From Atherinomorus stipes (Eukaryota; Chordata; Actinopteri; Atheriniformes; Atherinidae), in contig JALJCO010012620.1 of the NCBI GenBank assembly GCA_023101725.1, forward strand, positions 1 to 64,000: a DNA stretch of 64,000 nucleotides, given 5' to 3'. Under the pieces are notes generated by a model. That model saw only the letters and a list, made by a program, of their open reading frames with translations, was not told the DNA's origin and ran no database searches. Each line of letters begins with the position of its first letter. Positions within the stretch are counted from its first letter, which is position 1. Shown here piece by piece: positions 1-14,172 of this stretch. The position numbers and the translations under genes were made by a program.

Positions 1-3000
1 GTGCGTGTACACAGCGCTCGATGGTCCGGTGTCCAGTGCGGCCTGCGCCGGTTCTGCGTCCAGTGAATTCAGGGGATCGCTGGTCTCGTCTCCGTGTAAT
101 ATCCTGTGCTAGTTCAATCTCCAGTGCAAACACGCCCGCAAGAAAAACAAGTTCTGCGTCAAGTGTGAATTGGCGCCGGTGCTGGGTGTCCAAATATTGG
201 CGTTGGCTCCTGGTCTGCAAGTGTAAATACCAGTGCTATTTCTGGTGTCCAGTGTAAATACCAGTGCCGGTCTCTGGTGTCCAGTAACACCAGTGCCTCT
301 AAGGTCCAGTGTAATGCGGCTGGTTCTGGTTCCAATACCAGCGCCACCCTGGTCACCAGCGCCGGCCCTGGTGTCCAGTACCACATGTTGGTCTTCTGGT
401 GTCCGGTAAACGGCGCTGGTTCTGCGTCCAGTACCTGCGTTGGCCTTGGCTCCAGTGTAAAGATCTCGTGTTGACCCGTCCTCCAGTGTACCCGCGCCAG
501 TTCTGGTGTCCAGTGTAGTCATCGGTGCTTCTAGCTCCTTGATGTCATCGCGCTGGTTCGGCGTCCACACCGTTACCGTTCTGGTGTCCAGTACCATCGG
601 GTGTTGGGGACTTGGTGTCCGCAACACAGTGCTCGGTTCTTGGTGTCCAGCAAATACCGCGCCGTTCTGGTCTCCAGTGTGTTGTTGTTTGCGTCCAGTG
701 TACCACCGCGCTGGCCCTTGGTCTCCACAGCGGCCAGTTCCTTGGTGTCCAGTGCAACAATTCGTGCCGGTCCTGGCGTCCAAGTGCAACAATTGGTGCC
801 GGTTCTTGGTGTCCAGTGTACATTGTTGGTGTCCAGTGCAAATACCTTGCGTTGGTCTTCGTCGGTGTACACCAGTGCTTGCTCCTGGCGGCGAAATAAT
901 CGCGCCCTGGTCGTGCAAACACCAGTTCTTGTCCAGTGTAACAATTCGTGCTGGTCTTCTAGTCCAGTGTAAATACCTGCGCTAGTTCTGGTCCTTCCAG
1001 TGCAGATCTGCGTTGATCCGCCCCCGTCTCCAGTGTGCAAACACCTGGTGCTAGTTCTTTGGTCTCCAGTGGCCGATCCCGCTGGTTCTTCCGGCGCCAG
1101 TACCAAGTTCTGGTGTCAAGTGCGAACACCAGCGCCGGTTCTTGGTGTCCGGTTGAAGTGCCGGTTCTTGGTCTGCAGTAACAATTAAAGCGCCAGCTCC
1201 CTGGTGTCCAGTGTAACACCTGCGCTGGTTCTCAGCTTCGTCCAGTACCGGCCTCTCGTGCTGGTGTCCAGCAACGCGGGAGGAGCTGACGTCTGTTCCA
1301 GTGCCTCAGCACCAGTTCTGCGTCCAGTGTAAATACCAGTGCTGGCTCTGGTGTCCAGCGTAGCCAGCGTTGGTTCTGGCGTCCAAGTGCAAATACTCAG
1401 TGCTGCTCTGGCGGCGTCCAGTGTAACATCTGCGTTGTTCTGGTTCCAGTGTAAATATCTGTGCATTGGTTCCGGTCTCCGCAATACGCGCCAGTTCTGG
1501 TGTCCAGCGTAAACACAGCGCCGGTTCTGGCGTCCATCATCCTGATCTCCAGCGTAAATACCTGCGCGCCGGTTCCGGTGTCCAGCGTGAATACCGCGCC
1601 GGTACCCTGTCACGCCAGTTGGCTCAACTCCAGCAACACGGGTGTCCAGCAGTACAGGCTGGCTCTGGTCCTCCAGTGCAAATACAGCTGGTTCTGTTCC
1701 AGCGTAACACAGCGCTGCCCTGGCCCCAGCGTGTACCTCGTGCTGGCGACCGTCTCCAGCATCACCAGTGCCGGCCTGGTTCCAGCAACACCTGCGCCGG
1801 CCTGGGTCTCCAGCGTAAATAATTGTGCCGGCTCTGCGTCCAGTGCATGACCAGCGCCGGTTCTGGCGTCCAGCAACACCGCGCCGGTTCTGGCGTCCAG
1901 CGCCTGCGCTGGCTCTGGCTCCAGCGCAGCCGCGCCGGCCTTATCCAGCGCAACACAGCGCGGTTCTGTCCAGTGCAAATACAGCGCCACCTGACCCGCC
2001 AAACACCTGGCGTCCAGCGTAAATACCAGCAAGCCGGTTCTGGCGTCCAGCAACACCAGCGCCGGCTCTGGTCCAGCGTAACACAGCGCCGGCCTGGCAT
2101 CCGCGTAACGACAGCCCTGGCGTCCAGCAACACCAAGCTGGTCTCTGGTCTCCAGTCACCATGCTGAGTTCCTGGCGGTCCAGTGTAAATAACAGCGCCA
2201 GCCCTGGTGTCTGTTCATCTGCTGGTTCTGGCCCAGCGTAAAATACCCAGTGCTGGTCCTGGTGTCCAGTGTAACATCTGTGCTCGCCTGGACCCAGCCA
2301 GCCGTTCTGGTGTTCGGCACACCGGTGCTGGCCTGGTGTCCACCGTGTAAATACCAGCGCTGGTTCTGGCGTCCAGCGCAACAGCGCCGGCCCTGCTGCC
2401 CGCAATACCAGCGTTGTTCCGGTGTCCAGCAACACGGGTGCCGGTTCCGCGTCCACTGCAACACAGCGCTGCTCGGTGTCCAGCGGGTCATCTGCTGGTT
2501 CTGGTGTCCAGCGTGTCGGCCTGCGCTGTCCTGGTCTCCAGCGACTCGCGGTGCCGGTCCTCGTCCTCGCGCTCAGCAACTCCGCCGAATTGCTCGGCTC
2601 TGCTGGCCAGTTCCGGTCAGAATACCGGTGCCGGTTCTGGTGTCCACACCAGCGCCGGTTCTGGTTCGCGGCGTAATACCAGCGCTTCGGTGTCCAGCGT
2701 GTCACCAGCCGGTTCTGCTGCCGGCCCTGGCGTCCGCAAATGCGGCGCCGGTCTCGCCTCGCGGTTGCCGCGCCATCTGGCGCTCGCGGGTCACCGCGCC
2801 GGTCTGGTGTCCGGCGGCACCAGGCCATTGTTCGAGGTCGGCGAACACCGAAGAGTTCATCCAGGTGAACAGGTCAGGTCAGGCGATCATCTCGAACAGC
2901 GCTCGTTCGGCGTCCAGCGGTTGTCGGCGTTGAGTTCTCGATGTCCAGCGGGTCAAGGCCAGGGGACATGGTTCAGGTGCAGAACACCAGCGCCGTCGAG

Positions 3001-4998
3001 TCGGCGCGGTGAACACGGTGCCAGTTTCCAGGCCTGGGTGAACAGCTCGAGACCAGTGAACACGCTGGTCTGGTCCGCCGCGCCGTTCAGGTCCGCGAAC
3101 ACCAGTTCGTCCCGCGCGGCCAGTTGTGCTCCTGGTGTCCGGCAACACGTGCCGGTTCTGGTGTCCAGCGCAATGAGCCTGCGCCGGTGTCCGCGTAAAT
3201 AGCCGCCGAGTTCGGCGTCCAGTGCAACACCGTGCTGTCTTGTTTCCAGCGGTACAGCGTTCTGGTGTCCAGCGAAAACACGTGCTCTGGTGTCCACCAA
3301 AAATACCAGTGCTGCCCTGGTGTCCAGTGCGGGATTCGCGCTGTAGTTCCTTCTGCGTCCAAATACCTGCGCAATCTCCAGTGCAAATATCTGCGCTGGA
3401 ATCTCCGTCTCCAGTGTAAATATTCGTGCTTGTCTCTGGTTCCAGCAGTAAATATCCGCCTCCACATTAGCGCCAGTTCTGGTGTCACCGCGTGAATACC
3501 CGCGCCGGTTCTGGTGTCCAGTGTACACCAGCATCACCAGCGCTATTTCTGGTGTCCAGTGTAGCCACTGTGCTGAAGCCCCCAGGTGTCCGCGTAAATA
3601 CTCAGTAATGTATTCGGCGTCCAGTGAATGCTGGCGCTGGTTCCAGTGTAAACATCACCGCGCCAGTTCTGGTGCCAAATACCAGCGCCGGTTCTGGCGT
3701 CCAGTGTAAATACCAGCGCTTCGGTTCTGGTGTCCAGCGCGGCACGCCTGTGCGCTCGGTTCTGGTGTCCAGCGTGAATCTGCGTTAGTTCTGGTTCCAG
3801 GCGTAAATATCCGTGCTGGTTCCGGTTCTCCAGCGTACCGTTCTGGTGTCCAGTGTACCACCGTGCTGGTTCTGATGTCCAGTGCAAATAATCGCGTTGG
3901 TATCCAGTGCCTGCCAGGGCGTCCGCCACAGTGCCAGCCTGAACGCGTCATTGCTGGTTCCATTCCAGTGCAACAATAGTGCTCATTCTGCGTCCCAGTG
4001 CACATTCAGTGCGGCCTGCGCCGGTCTCAGGTTCATGTACCACAGGCGCCGGTTCTGGGCGTCCAGTGCAACACCTGCGCTGGTTCCGCGGCCTGTGGTG
4101 GTTCTGGACCCAGGCCACAGCGCCAGTCTCCCATGGTGTCCCGTGCGTAATACTAGGGCCAGCTTCTGGTTCCGGCGTAAACACCGCGCCGTTCTGCGTC
4201 CAGGCGTAACATCTGTGCCGGTGTCCCCCAACCGCCAGTGCCACCTTGGTGTCCAGCAACAACGCGCTGGTTCCGGTGTCCAAGCGCAACACCAGCGTAC
4301 AGTTCTGGGTGTCCGTCGCGCTGTCTCTGGTGTCCAGTGCAACAGCCACTGCCGGTTCTGGCGTCCAGTGTAAATACCCGCGGGTTCTGGTGTCCAGTGT
4401 AAAAATCCAGCGCCAGTTCTGGCGTCCAGTGCAAATACCGGCGTTGGGGCCCCGTCTCCAGCGTAACACAGCGCCAGTTCTGGTGTCCGCGTAAATACCG
4501 CTGTTAGCCCTGGCGTCCAGCGTAAACACCAGCGCCAGTTCGCGTCCAGCGTACCAGCGCTGTCCTGGTGTCCGGCGTACCGGCGCGGTTCTGGTCTCCG
4601 CGCAACAATAAAAGCGCCAGTTCTGGGTGTCCGCGTAGCCACCGCTGTTGGGGTTCTGGTGTCCGGCGTAACACGGGCAGTTGGTTCCAGGCGTAACACA
4701 GCGCCGTCCAGGCCACGCGGTGTCCAGTGTAAACACCCGTTCGGTGCGTCCAGCACCACCCGCGCCAGCCCTGGTGTCCAGCGTAATATCTGCGCTGACC
4801 TAGTCCAGCGTAGGGGCACCGCGCTGGCCCTGGTGTACTGGCGCAAATACTCCGTGCTGGTTCGGTGTCCAGTGGATTCGTGCTGGTTCCAGTTCATCAC
4901 CCGTGCCAGCCTTGGCCTGCGCCATCTGCGCTGGTGCCGTTCCGCAGCGTAAACAGCCGGTGCTGGCCCTGCCCTGCGTACCGCCTGCGCTAGTTCTG
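1..4998 (-). repeat. Degenerate inverted arm of the 31-bp minisatellite
   Basis: Reads on the plus strand as the reverse complement of the array that begins at 4,999; the recurring core is CTGGTGTCCAGTGTAAATAC. Units are recognisable throughout but nearly every one has substitutions and small indels, and spacing wanders around 31 bp. The dominant change is TG to CG (GGCGTCC, CAGCG, GCGCCGG), which makes this arm far richer in CpG than the other arm. The worst stretch is about 2,700-3,200, where the unit is barely visible. The turn into the other arm is at about 4,991-5,016 with only about 13 bases between complementary hexamers. Best explained as a low-quality fold-back read or unpolished sequence; an old diverged inverted array is the alternative. 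Confidence 0.85.
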
Positions 4999-7900
4999 TT
5001 ACACTGGAGACCAGAACCAGCACTGGTATTTACACTGGAGACCAGAACCAGCACTGGTATTTACACTGGAGACCAGAACCAGCACAGGTATTTACACTGG
5101 ACACCAGAACCAGCACCGGTATTTACACTGGACACCAGAACCAGCACCGGTATTTACACTGGAGACCAGAACCAGCACCGGTATTTACAGTGGAGACAAG
5201 AACCAGCACCGGTATTTACACTGGACACCAGAACCAGCACTGGTATTTACACTGGACACCAGAACCAGCACCGGTATTTACACTGGACACCAGAACCAGC
5301 ACCGGTATTTACACTGGAGACCAGAACCAGCACCGGTATTTACACTGGACACCAGAGCCGGCACTGGTATTTACACTGGAGACCAGAACCAGCACTGGTA
5401 TTTACACTGGACACCAGAACCAGCACTGGTATTTACACTGGACACCAGAACCAGCACTGGTATTTACACTGGACACCAGAACCAGCACCGGTATTTACAC
5501 TGGACACCAGAACCAGCACCGGTATTTACACTGGACACCAGAACCAGCACTGGTATTTACACTGGAGACCAGAACCAGCACCGGTATTTACACTGGACAC
5601 CAGAACCAGCACTGGTATTTACACTGGACACCAGAACCAGCACTGGTATTTACACTGGACACCAAAACCAGCACCGGTATTTACACTGGACAGACCAGAA
5701 CCAGCACTGGTATTTACACTGGAGACCAGAACCAGCACTGGTATTTACACTGGAGACCAGAACCAGCACTGGTATTTACACTGGAGACCAGAGCCAGCAC
5801 TGGTATTTACACTGGAGACCAGAACCAGCACTGGTATTTACACTGGAGACCAGAACCAGCACTGGTATTTACACTGGACACCAGAACCAGCACCGGTATT
5901 TACACTGGACACCAGAACCAGCACCGGTATTTACACTGGACACCAGAACCAGCACTGGTATTTACACTGGACATCAGAACCAGCACTGGTATTTACACTG
6001 GACACCAGAGCCAGCACTGGTATTTACACTGGAGACCAGAGCCAGCACTGGTATTTACACTGGACACCAGAACCAGCATGGTATTTACACTGGAGACCAG
6101 AACCAGCACTGGTATTTACACTGGAGACCAGAACCAGCACCGGTATTTACACTGGAGACCAGAACCAGCACTGGTATTTACACTGGAGACCAGAACCAGC
6201 ACTGGTATTTACACTGGACACCAGAACCAGCACTGGTATTTACACTGGACACCAGAGCCAGCACTGGTATTTACACTGGAGACCAGAACCAGCACTGGTA
6301 TTTACACTGGACACTTACATGGACACCAGAACCAGCACAGGTATTTACACTGGACACCAGAGCCAGCACTGGTATTTACACTGGAGACCAGAACCAGCAC
6401 TGGTATTTACACTGGACACCAGAACAAGCACAGGTATTTACACTGGACACCAGAACCAGCACTGGTATTTACACTGGACACCAGAACCAGCACTGGTATT
6501 TACACTGGACACCAGAACCAGCACAGGTATTTACACTGGAGACCAGAACCAGCACTGGTATTTACACTGGACACCAGAGCCAGCACTGGTATTTACACTG
6601 GACACCAGAACTAGCACTGGTATTTACACTGGACACCAGAACCAGCACAGGTATTTACACTGGACACCAGAACCGGCACTGGTATTTACACTGGACACCA
6701 GAACCAGCACTGGTATTTACACTGAAGACCAGAACCAGCACTGGTATTTACACTGGACACCAGAACCAGCACTGGTATTTACACTGGACACCAGAACCAG
6801 CACTGGTATTTACACTGGACACCAGAACCAGCACAGGTATTTACACTGGACACCAGAACCAGCACTGGTATTTACACTGGACACCAGAACTAGCACTGGT
6901 ATTTACACTGGAGACCAGAGCCAGCACAGGTATTTACACTGGACACCAGAACTAGCACTGGTATTTACACTGGAGACCAGAACCAGCACCGGTATTTACA
7001 CTGGACACCAGAACCAGCACTGGTATTTACACTGGACACCAGAGCCAGCACTGGTATTTACCTGGAGACCAGAACCAGCACAGGTATTTACACTGGACAC
7101 CAGAACCAGCACTGGTATTTACACTGGACACCAGAACCAGCACTGGTATTTACACTGGACACCAGAACCAGCACTGGTATTTACACTGGACACCAGAACC
7201 AGCACTGGTATTTACACTGGAGACCAGAACCAGCACAGGTATTTACACTGGACACCAGAACCAGCACAGGTATTTACACTGGACACCAGAACCAGCACTG
7301 GTATTTACACTGGACACCAGAACCAGCACTGGTATTTACACTGGACACCAGAACTAGCACTGGTATTTACACTGGACACCAGAACTAGCACAGGTATTTA
7401 CACTGGAGACCAGAACCAGCACTGGTATTTACACTGGACACCAGAACAGCACTGGTATTTACACTGGAGACCAGACCAGCACTGGTATTTACACTGGACA
7501 CCAGAACCAGCACAGGTATTTACACTGGACACCAGAACCAGCACTGGTATTTACACTGGAGACCAGAACCAGCACAGGTATTTACACTGGACACCAGAAC
7601 CAGCACTGGTATTTACACTGGACACCAGAACCAGCACAGGTATTTACACTGGACACCAGAACCAGCACAGGTATTTACACTGGACACCAGAACTGGCACT
7701 GGTATTTACATGGAGCCAGAACAGCACTGGTATTTACCTGGACACCAGAACAGCACTGGTATTTATGGAGCCAGAAGCACAGGTATTTACCTGGACACCA
7801 GAACAGCACTGGTATTTACACTGGACACCAGAACTAGCACAGGTATTTACACTGGACACCAGAACCAGCACTGGTATTTACACTGGACACCAGAACCAGC

Positions 7901-10900
7901 ACCGGTATTTACACTGGAGACCAGAACCAGCACGGTATTTACACTGGAGACCAGAAGGCATGGTATAATGAACAAGCACTAAATGGAACCAGCACAGTAT
8001 TTAACTGGACACCAGAACCAGCACTGGTATTTACACTGGACACCAGAACCAGCACTGGTATTTACACTGGACACCAGAACCAGCACTGGTATTTACACTG
8101 GACACCAGAACAGCACTGGTATTTACACTGGACACCAGAGCCAGCACCGGTATTTAATGGACACAGACAGCCTGGTATTAATGGACCAGACCAGCACTGG
8201 TATTTACACTGGACACAGAACTAGCACTGGTATTTACACTGAGACCAGAACTAGCACTGGTATTTACACTGGAGACCAGAACCAGCACTGGTATTTACAC
8301 TGGAGACCAGAACAGCACTGGTATTTACACTGGAGACCAGACAGCACTGGTATTTAACTGGAGACCAGAACCAGCACTGGTATTTACACTGGAGACCAGA
8401 ACCAGCACTGGTATTTACACTGGACACCAGAACCAGCACAGGTATTTACACTGGACACCAGACCAGCACAGGTATTTACACTGGACACCAGAACCAGCAC
8501 TGGTATTTACACTGGACACCAGAACCAGCACAGGTATTTACACTGGAGACCAGAACTAGCACTGGTATTTACACTGGACACCAGAACCAGCACTGGTATT
8601 TACACTGGACACCAGAGCCAGCACTGGTATTTACACTGGACACCAGAAGCACTGGTATTTACACTGACCAGAGAGGTAATGGAGCAATATGGAAACACAG
8701 CCGCCGGTATTTACACTGGAGACCAGAACTAGCACTGGTATTTACACTGGACACCAGAACCAGCACTGGTATTTACACTGGAGACCAGAACTAGCACTGG
8801 TATTTACACTGGAGACCAGAACCAGCACTGGTATTTACACTGGAGACCAGAACTAGCACTGGTATTTACACTGGACACCAGAGCCAGCACTGGTATTTAC
8901 ACTGGAGACCAGAGCCAGCACTGGTATTTACACTGGACACCAGAACTAGCACTGGTATTTACACTGGACACCAGAACTAGCACTGGTATTTACACTGGAC
9001 ACCAGAACCAGCACAGGTATTTACACTGGAGACCAGAACCAGCACTGGTATTTACACTGGACACCAGAGCCAGCACAGGTATTTACACTGGACACCAGAA
9101 CCAGCACTGGTATTTACACTGGACACCAGAACCAGCACTGGTATTTACACTGGAGACCAGAGCCAGCACTGGTATTTACACTGGAGACCAGAACCAGCAC
9201 TGGTATTTACACTGGACACCAGAGCCAGCACTGGTATTTACACTGGAGACCAGAACCAGCACAGGTATTTACACTGGAGACCAGAACCAGCACAGGTATT
9301 TACACTGGACACCAGAACCAGCACTGGTATTTACACTGGACACCAGAGAGCACAGGTATTTACACTGGACACCAGAGCCAGCACTGGTATTTACACTGGA
9401 CACCAGAACCAGCACAGGTATTTACACTGGACACCAGAACTAGCACTGGTATTTACACTGGACACCAGAACCAGCACTGGTATTTACACTGGACACCAAA
9501 CAGCAGGTATTTAACTGGAACCAGAACTGGCACTGGTAACATGGACCAGAACAGCACGTATTTACACTGAACCAGACGCGGTATTTACACTGGACACCAG
9601 AACAGCATGGTATTTACACTGGACACCAGAACCAGCACTGGTATTTACACTGGACACCAGAACCAGCACTGGTATTTACACTGGACACCAGAACCGGCAC
9701 TGGTATTTACACTGGAGACCAGACCAGCACCGGTATTTACACTGGACACCAGAACCAGCACTGGTATTTACACTGGACACAGAGCCAGCACGGTATTTAC
9801 ACTGGACACCAGAGATAGCACTGGTATTTACACTGGACACCAGAACCAGCACTGGTATTTACACTGGACACCAGAACCAGCACTGGTATTTACACTGGAC
9901 ACCAGAGCGGCACTGGTATTACAGAGACAGAACCAGCACCGGTATTTACACTGGAGACCAGAACTAGCACTGGTATTTACACTGGAGACCGGAACCAGCA
10001 CGATATTTACACTGGAGACCAGAACAGCACAGGTATTTACACTGGACACCAGAACCAGCACAGGTATTTACACTGGACACCAGAACCAGCACTGGTATTT
10101 ACACTGGACACCAGAACCAGCACCGGTATTTACACTGGACACCAGAACTAGCACTGGTATTTACACTGGACACCAGAACCAGCACAGGTATTTACACTGG
10201 ACACCAGAACCAGCACAGGTATTTACACTGTACACCAGAACTAGCACTGGTATTTACACTGGACACCAGAACCAGCACAGGTATTTACACTGGACACCAG
10301 AACTGGCACTGGTATTTACACTGGACACCAGAACTGGCACTGGTATTTACACTGGACACCAGAACTAGCACAGGTATTTACACTGGACACCAGAACTAGC
10401 ACTGGTATTTACACTGGACACCAGAACCAGCACTGGTATTTACACTGGACACCAGAACCAGCACAGGTATTTACACTGGACACCAGAACCAGCACTGGTA
10501 TTTACACTGGACACCAGAACCAGCACAGGTATTTACACTGGACACCAGAACCAGCACAGGTATTTACACTGGACACCAGAACCAGCACTGGTATTTACAC
10601 TGGACACCAGAACCAGCACAGGTATTTACACTGGACACCAGAACCAGCACAGGTATTTACACTGGACACCAGAACCAGCACTGGTATTTACACTGGACAC
10701 CAGAACCAGCACTGGTATTTACACTGACACCAGAACCAGCACTGGTATTTACACTGGACACCAGAACTGGCACTGGTATTTACACTGGACACCAGAACTA
10801 GCAACGGTATTTACACTGGACACCAGAACTGGCACTGGTATTTACACTGGAGACCAGAACTAGCACCGGTATTTACACTGGACACCAGAACTAGCACTGG

Positions 10901-11879
10901 TATTTACACTGGACACCAGAACCAGCACTGGTATTTACACTAGAGACCAGAACCAGCACCGGTATTTACACTGGAGACCAGAACCAGCACTGGTATTTAC
11001 ACTGGAGACCAGAACCAGCACTGGTATTTACACTGGACACCAGAACCAGCACAGGTATTTACACTGGACACCAGAACCAGCACTGGTATTTACACTGGAC
11101 ACCAGAACCAGCACCGGTATTTACACTGGAGACGAGAACCAGCACCGGTATTTACACTGCACACCAGAACCAGCACTGGTATTTACACTGGACACCAGAG
11201 CCAGCACTGGTATTTACACTGGAGACCAGAACTAGCACTGGTATTTACACTGGACACCAGAACCAGCACCGGTATTTACACTGGACACCAAAACCAGCAC
11301 CGGTATTTACACTGGACACCAGAAACCAGAACCAGCACCGGTATTTACACTGCACACCAGAACCAGCACTGGTATTTACACTGGACACCAGAAACCAGAA
11401 CCAGCACTGGTATTTACACTGGACACCAGAGCCAGCACTGGTATTTACACTGGACACCAGAGCCAGCACTGGTATTTACACTAGAGACCAGAACCAGCAC
11501 TGGTATTTACACTGGACACCAGAACCAGCACTGGTATTTACACTAGAGACCAGAACCAGCACTGGTATTTACACTGGAGACCAGAACCAGCACTGGTATT
11601 TACACTGGACACCAGAACCAGCACTGGTATTTACACTGGACACCAGAACCAGCACTGGTATTTACACTGGACACCAGAACCAGCACAGGTATTTACACTG
11701 GACACCAGAACCAGCACTGGTATTTACACTGGACACCAGAACCAGCACTGGTATTTACACTGGACACCAGAACCAGCACTGGTATTTACACTGGAGACCA
11801 GAACCAGCACCGGTATTTACACTGGAGACCAGAACCAGCACTGGTATTTACACTGGACACCAGAACCAGCACTGGTATT

Positions 11880-13530
11880 TACACTGGACACCAGAACCAA
11901 CACTGGTATTTACACTGGACACCAGAACCAGCACTGGTATTTACACTGGACACCAGAACCAGCACTGGTATTTACACTGGACACCAGAACCAGCACAGGT
12001 ATTTACACTGGACACCAGAACCAGCACTGGTATTTACACTGGACACCAGAACCAGCACAGGTATTTACACTGGACACCAGAAATAGCACTGGTATTTACA
12101 CTGGAGACCAGAACCAGCACTGGTATTTACACTGGACACCAGAACCAGCACTGGTATTTACACTGGACACCAGAACTGGCACTGGTATTTACACTGGAGA
12201 CCAGAACCAGCAGAGATATTTACACTGGAGACCAGAACTAGCACAGGTATTTACACTGGAGACCAGAACCAGCACAGATATTTACACTGGAGACCAGAAC
12301 TAGCACAGGTATTTACACTGGACACCAGAACCAGCACAGGTATTTACACTGGACACCAGAACCAGCACTGGTATTTACACTGGACACCAGAACCAGCACC
12401 GGTATTTTCACTGGACACCAGAACTAGCACTGGTATTTACACTGGAAACAGAACCAGCACAGGTATTTACACTGGACACCAGAACCAGCACTGGTATTTA
12501 CACTGGACACCAGAACCAGCACAGGTATTTACACTGGACACCAGAACCAGCACAGGTATTTACACTGGACACCAGAACTGGCACTGGTATTTACACTGGA
12601 GACCAGAACCAGCACTGGTATTTACACTGGACACCAGAACTGGCACTGGTATTTACACTGGAGACCAGAACTAGCACCGGTATTTACACTGGACACCAGA
12701 ACCAGCACTGGTATTTACACTGGACACCAGAACTAGCACCGGTATTTACACTGGACACCAGAACTGGCACTGGTATTTACACTGGACACCAGAACCAGCA
12801 CCGGTATTTACACTGGACACCAGAACCAGCACCGGTATTTACACTGGACACCAGAACTGGCACTGGTATTTACACTGGAGACCGGAACCAGCACAGATAT
12901 TTACACTGGAGACCAGAACTAACACAGGTATTTACACTGGACACCAGAACCAGCACTGGTATTTACACTGGACACCAGAACCAACACTGGTATTTACACT
13001 GGACACCAGAACCAGCACTGGTATTTACACTGGACACCAGAACTGGCACTGGTATTTACACTGGAGACCAGAACCAGCACCCGCATTTACACTGGACACC
13101 AGAACCAGCACTGGTATTTACACTGGACACCAGAACCAGCACTGGTATTTACACTGGACACCAGAAATAGCACTGGTATTTACACTGCAGACCAGAACCA
13201 GCACTGGTATTTACACTGGACACCAGAACCAGCACCGGTATTCACACTTGACACCAGAACTGGCACTGGTATTTACACTGGAGACGAGAACCAGCAGAGA
13301 TATTTACACTGGAGACCAGAACTAGCACAGGTATTTACACTGGAGACCGGAACCAGCACAGATATTTACACTGGAGACCAGAACTAGCACAGGTATTTAC
13401 ACTGGACACCAGAACCAGCACAGGTATTTACACTGGACACCAGAACCAGCACTGGTATTTACACAGTGGACACCAGAACCAGCACCGGTATTTACACTGG
13501 ACACCAGAACTAGCACTGGTATTTACACTG
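11880..13530 (+). repeat. Higher-order duplication, period about 1,084 bp, inside the 31-bp array
   Basis: Rare unit variants recur at a constant offset: CCAACACTGG at 11,897 and 12,981; AAATAGCACT at 12,081 and 13,165; CAGAGATATT at 12,211 and 13,295. All three differ by 1,084 bp, which is 35 units minus one base; a 1-base deletion is visible near 12,445 (GGAAACAGAACC). The blocks about 11,880-12,440 and 12,964-13,530 are therefore copies of one multi-unit segment. Confidence 0.85.
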
Positions 13531-13800
13531 GACATCAGAACCAGCACTGGTATTTACACTGGACACCAGAACCAGCACTGGTATTTACAGTGGACACCAG
13601 AACCAGCACCGGTATTCACACTTGACACCAGAACTGGCACTGGTATTTACACTGGAGACCAGAACCGGCACAGATATTTACACTGGACACCAGAACCAGC
13701 ACTGGTATTTACACTGGAGACCAGAACCAGCACAGATATTTACACTAGACACCAGAACTGGCACTGGTATTTACACTGGACACCAGAACCAGCACTGGTA

Positions 13801-14172
13801 TTTAAACTGGAGACCAGAACCAGCATTGGTATTTACACTGGACACCAGAACCCGCACTGGTATTTACACTGGATACCAGAGCCAGCACTGGTATTTACAC
13901 TGGAGACCAGAGCCAGCACTGGTATTTACACTGGACACCAGAACCAGCACTGGTATTTACACTGGACACCAGAACCAGCACTGGTATTTAAACTGGAGAC
14001 CAGAACCAGCACTGGTATTTACACTGGACACCAGAACCCGCACTGGTATTTACACTGGATACCAGAGCCAGCACTGGTATTTACACTGGAGACCAGAGCC
14101 AGCACAGGTATTTACACTGGACACCAGAACCAGCACTGGTATTTACACTGGACACCAGAACCAGCACTGGTA
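13801..14172 (+). repeat. Six-unit (186-bp) tandem duplication in the 31-bp array
   Basis: TTTAAACTGG occurs at 13,801 and 13,987, CCCGCACTGG at 13,851 and 14,037, and GGATACCAG at 13,872 and 14,058. All offsets are exactly 186 bp, six units of 31 bp. This is a recent duplication near the right end of the array. Confidence 0.9.

Noticed and set aside
2700..3200. Bacterial contamination (GC-rich, actinobacteria-like text)
   Set aside because: Minisatellite words such as CTGGTGTCC, GCGTCCAGCG and AACACCAG are still scattered through it, and both sides are the same noisy array.
4903..7968. 1,021-codon open frame as a protein gene
   Set aside because: It is the 31-bp unit read in three successive frames; the unit has no plus-strand stop in any frame. 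No start context, domain or unique part.
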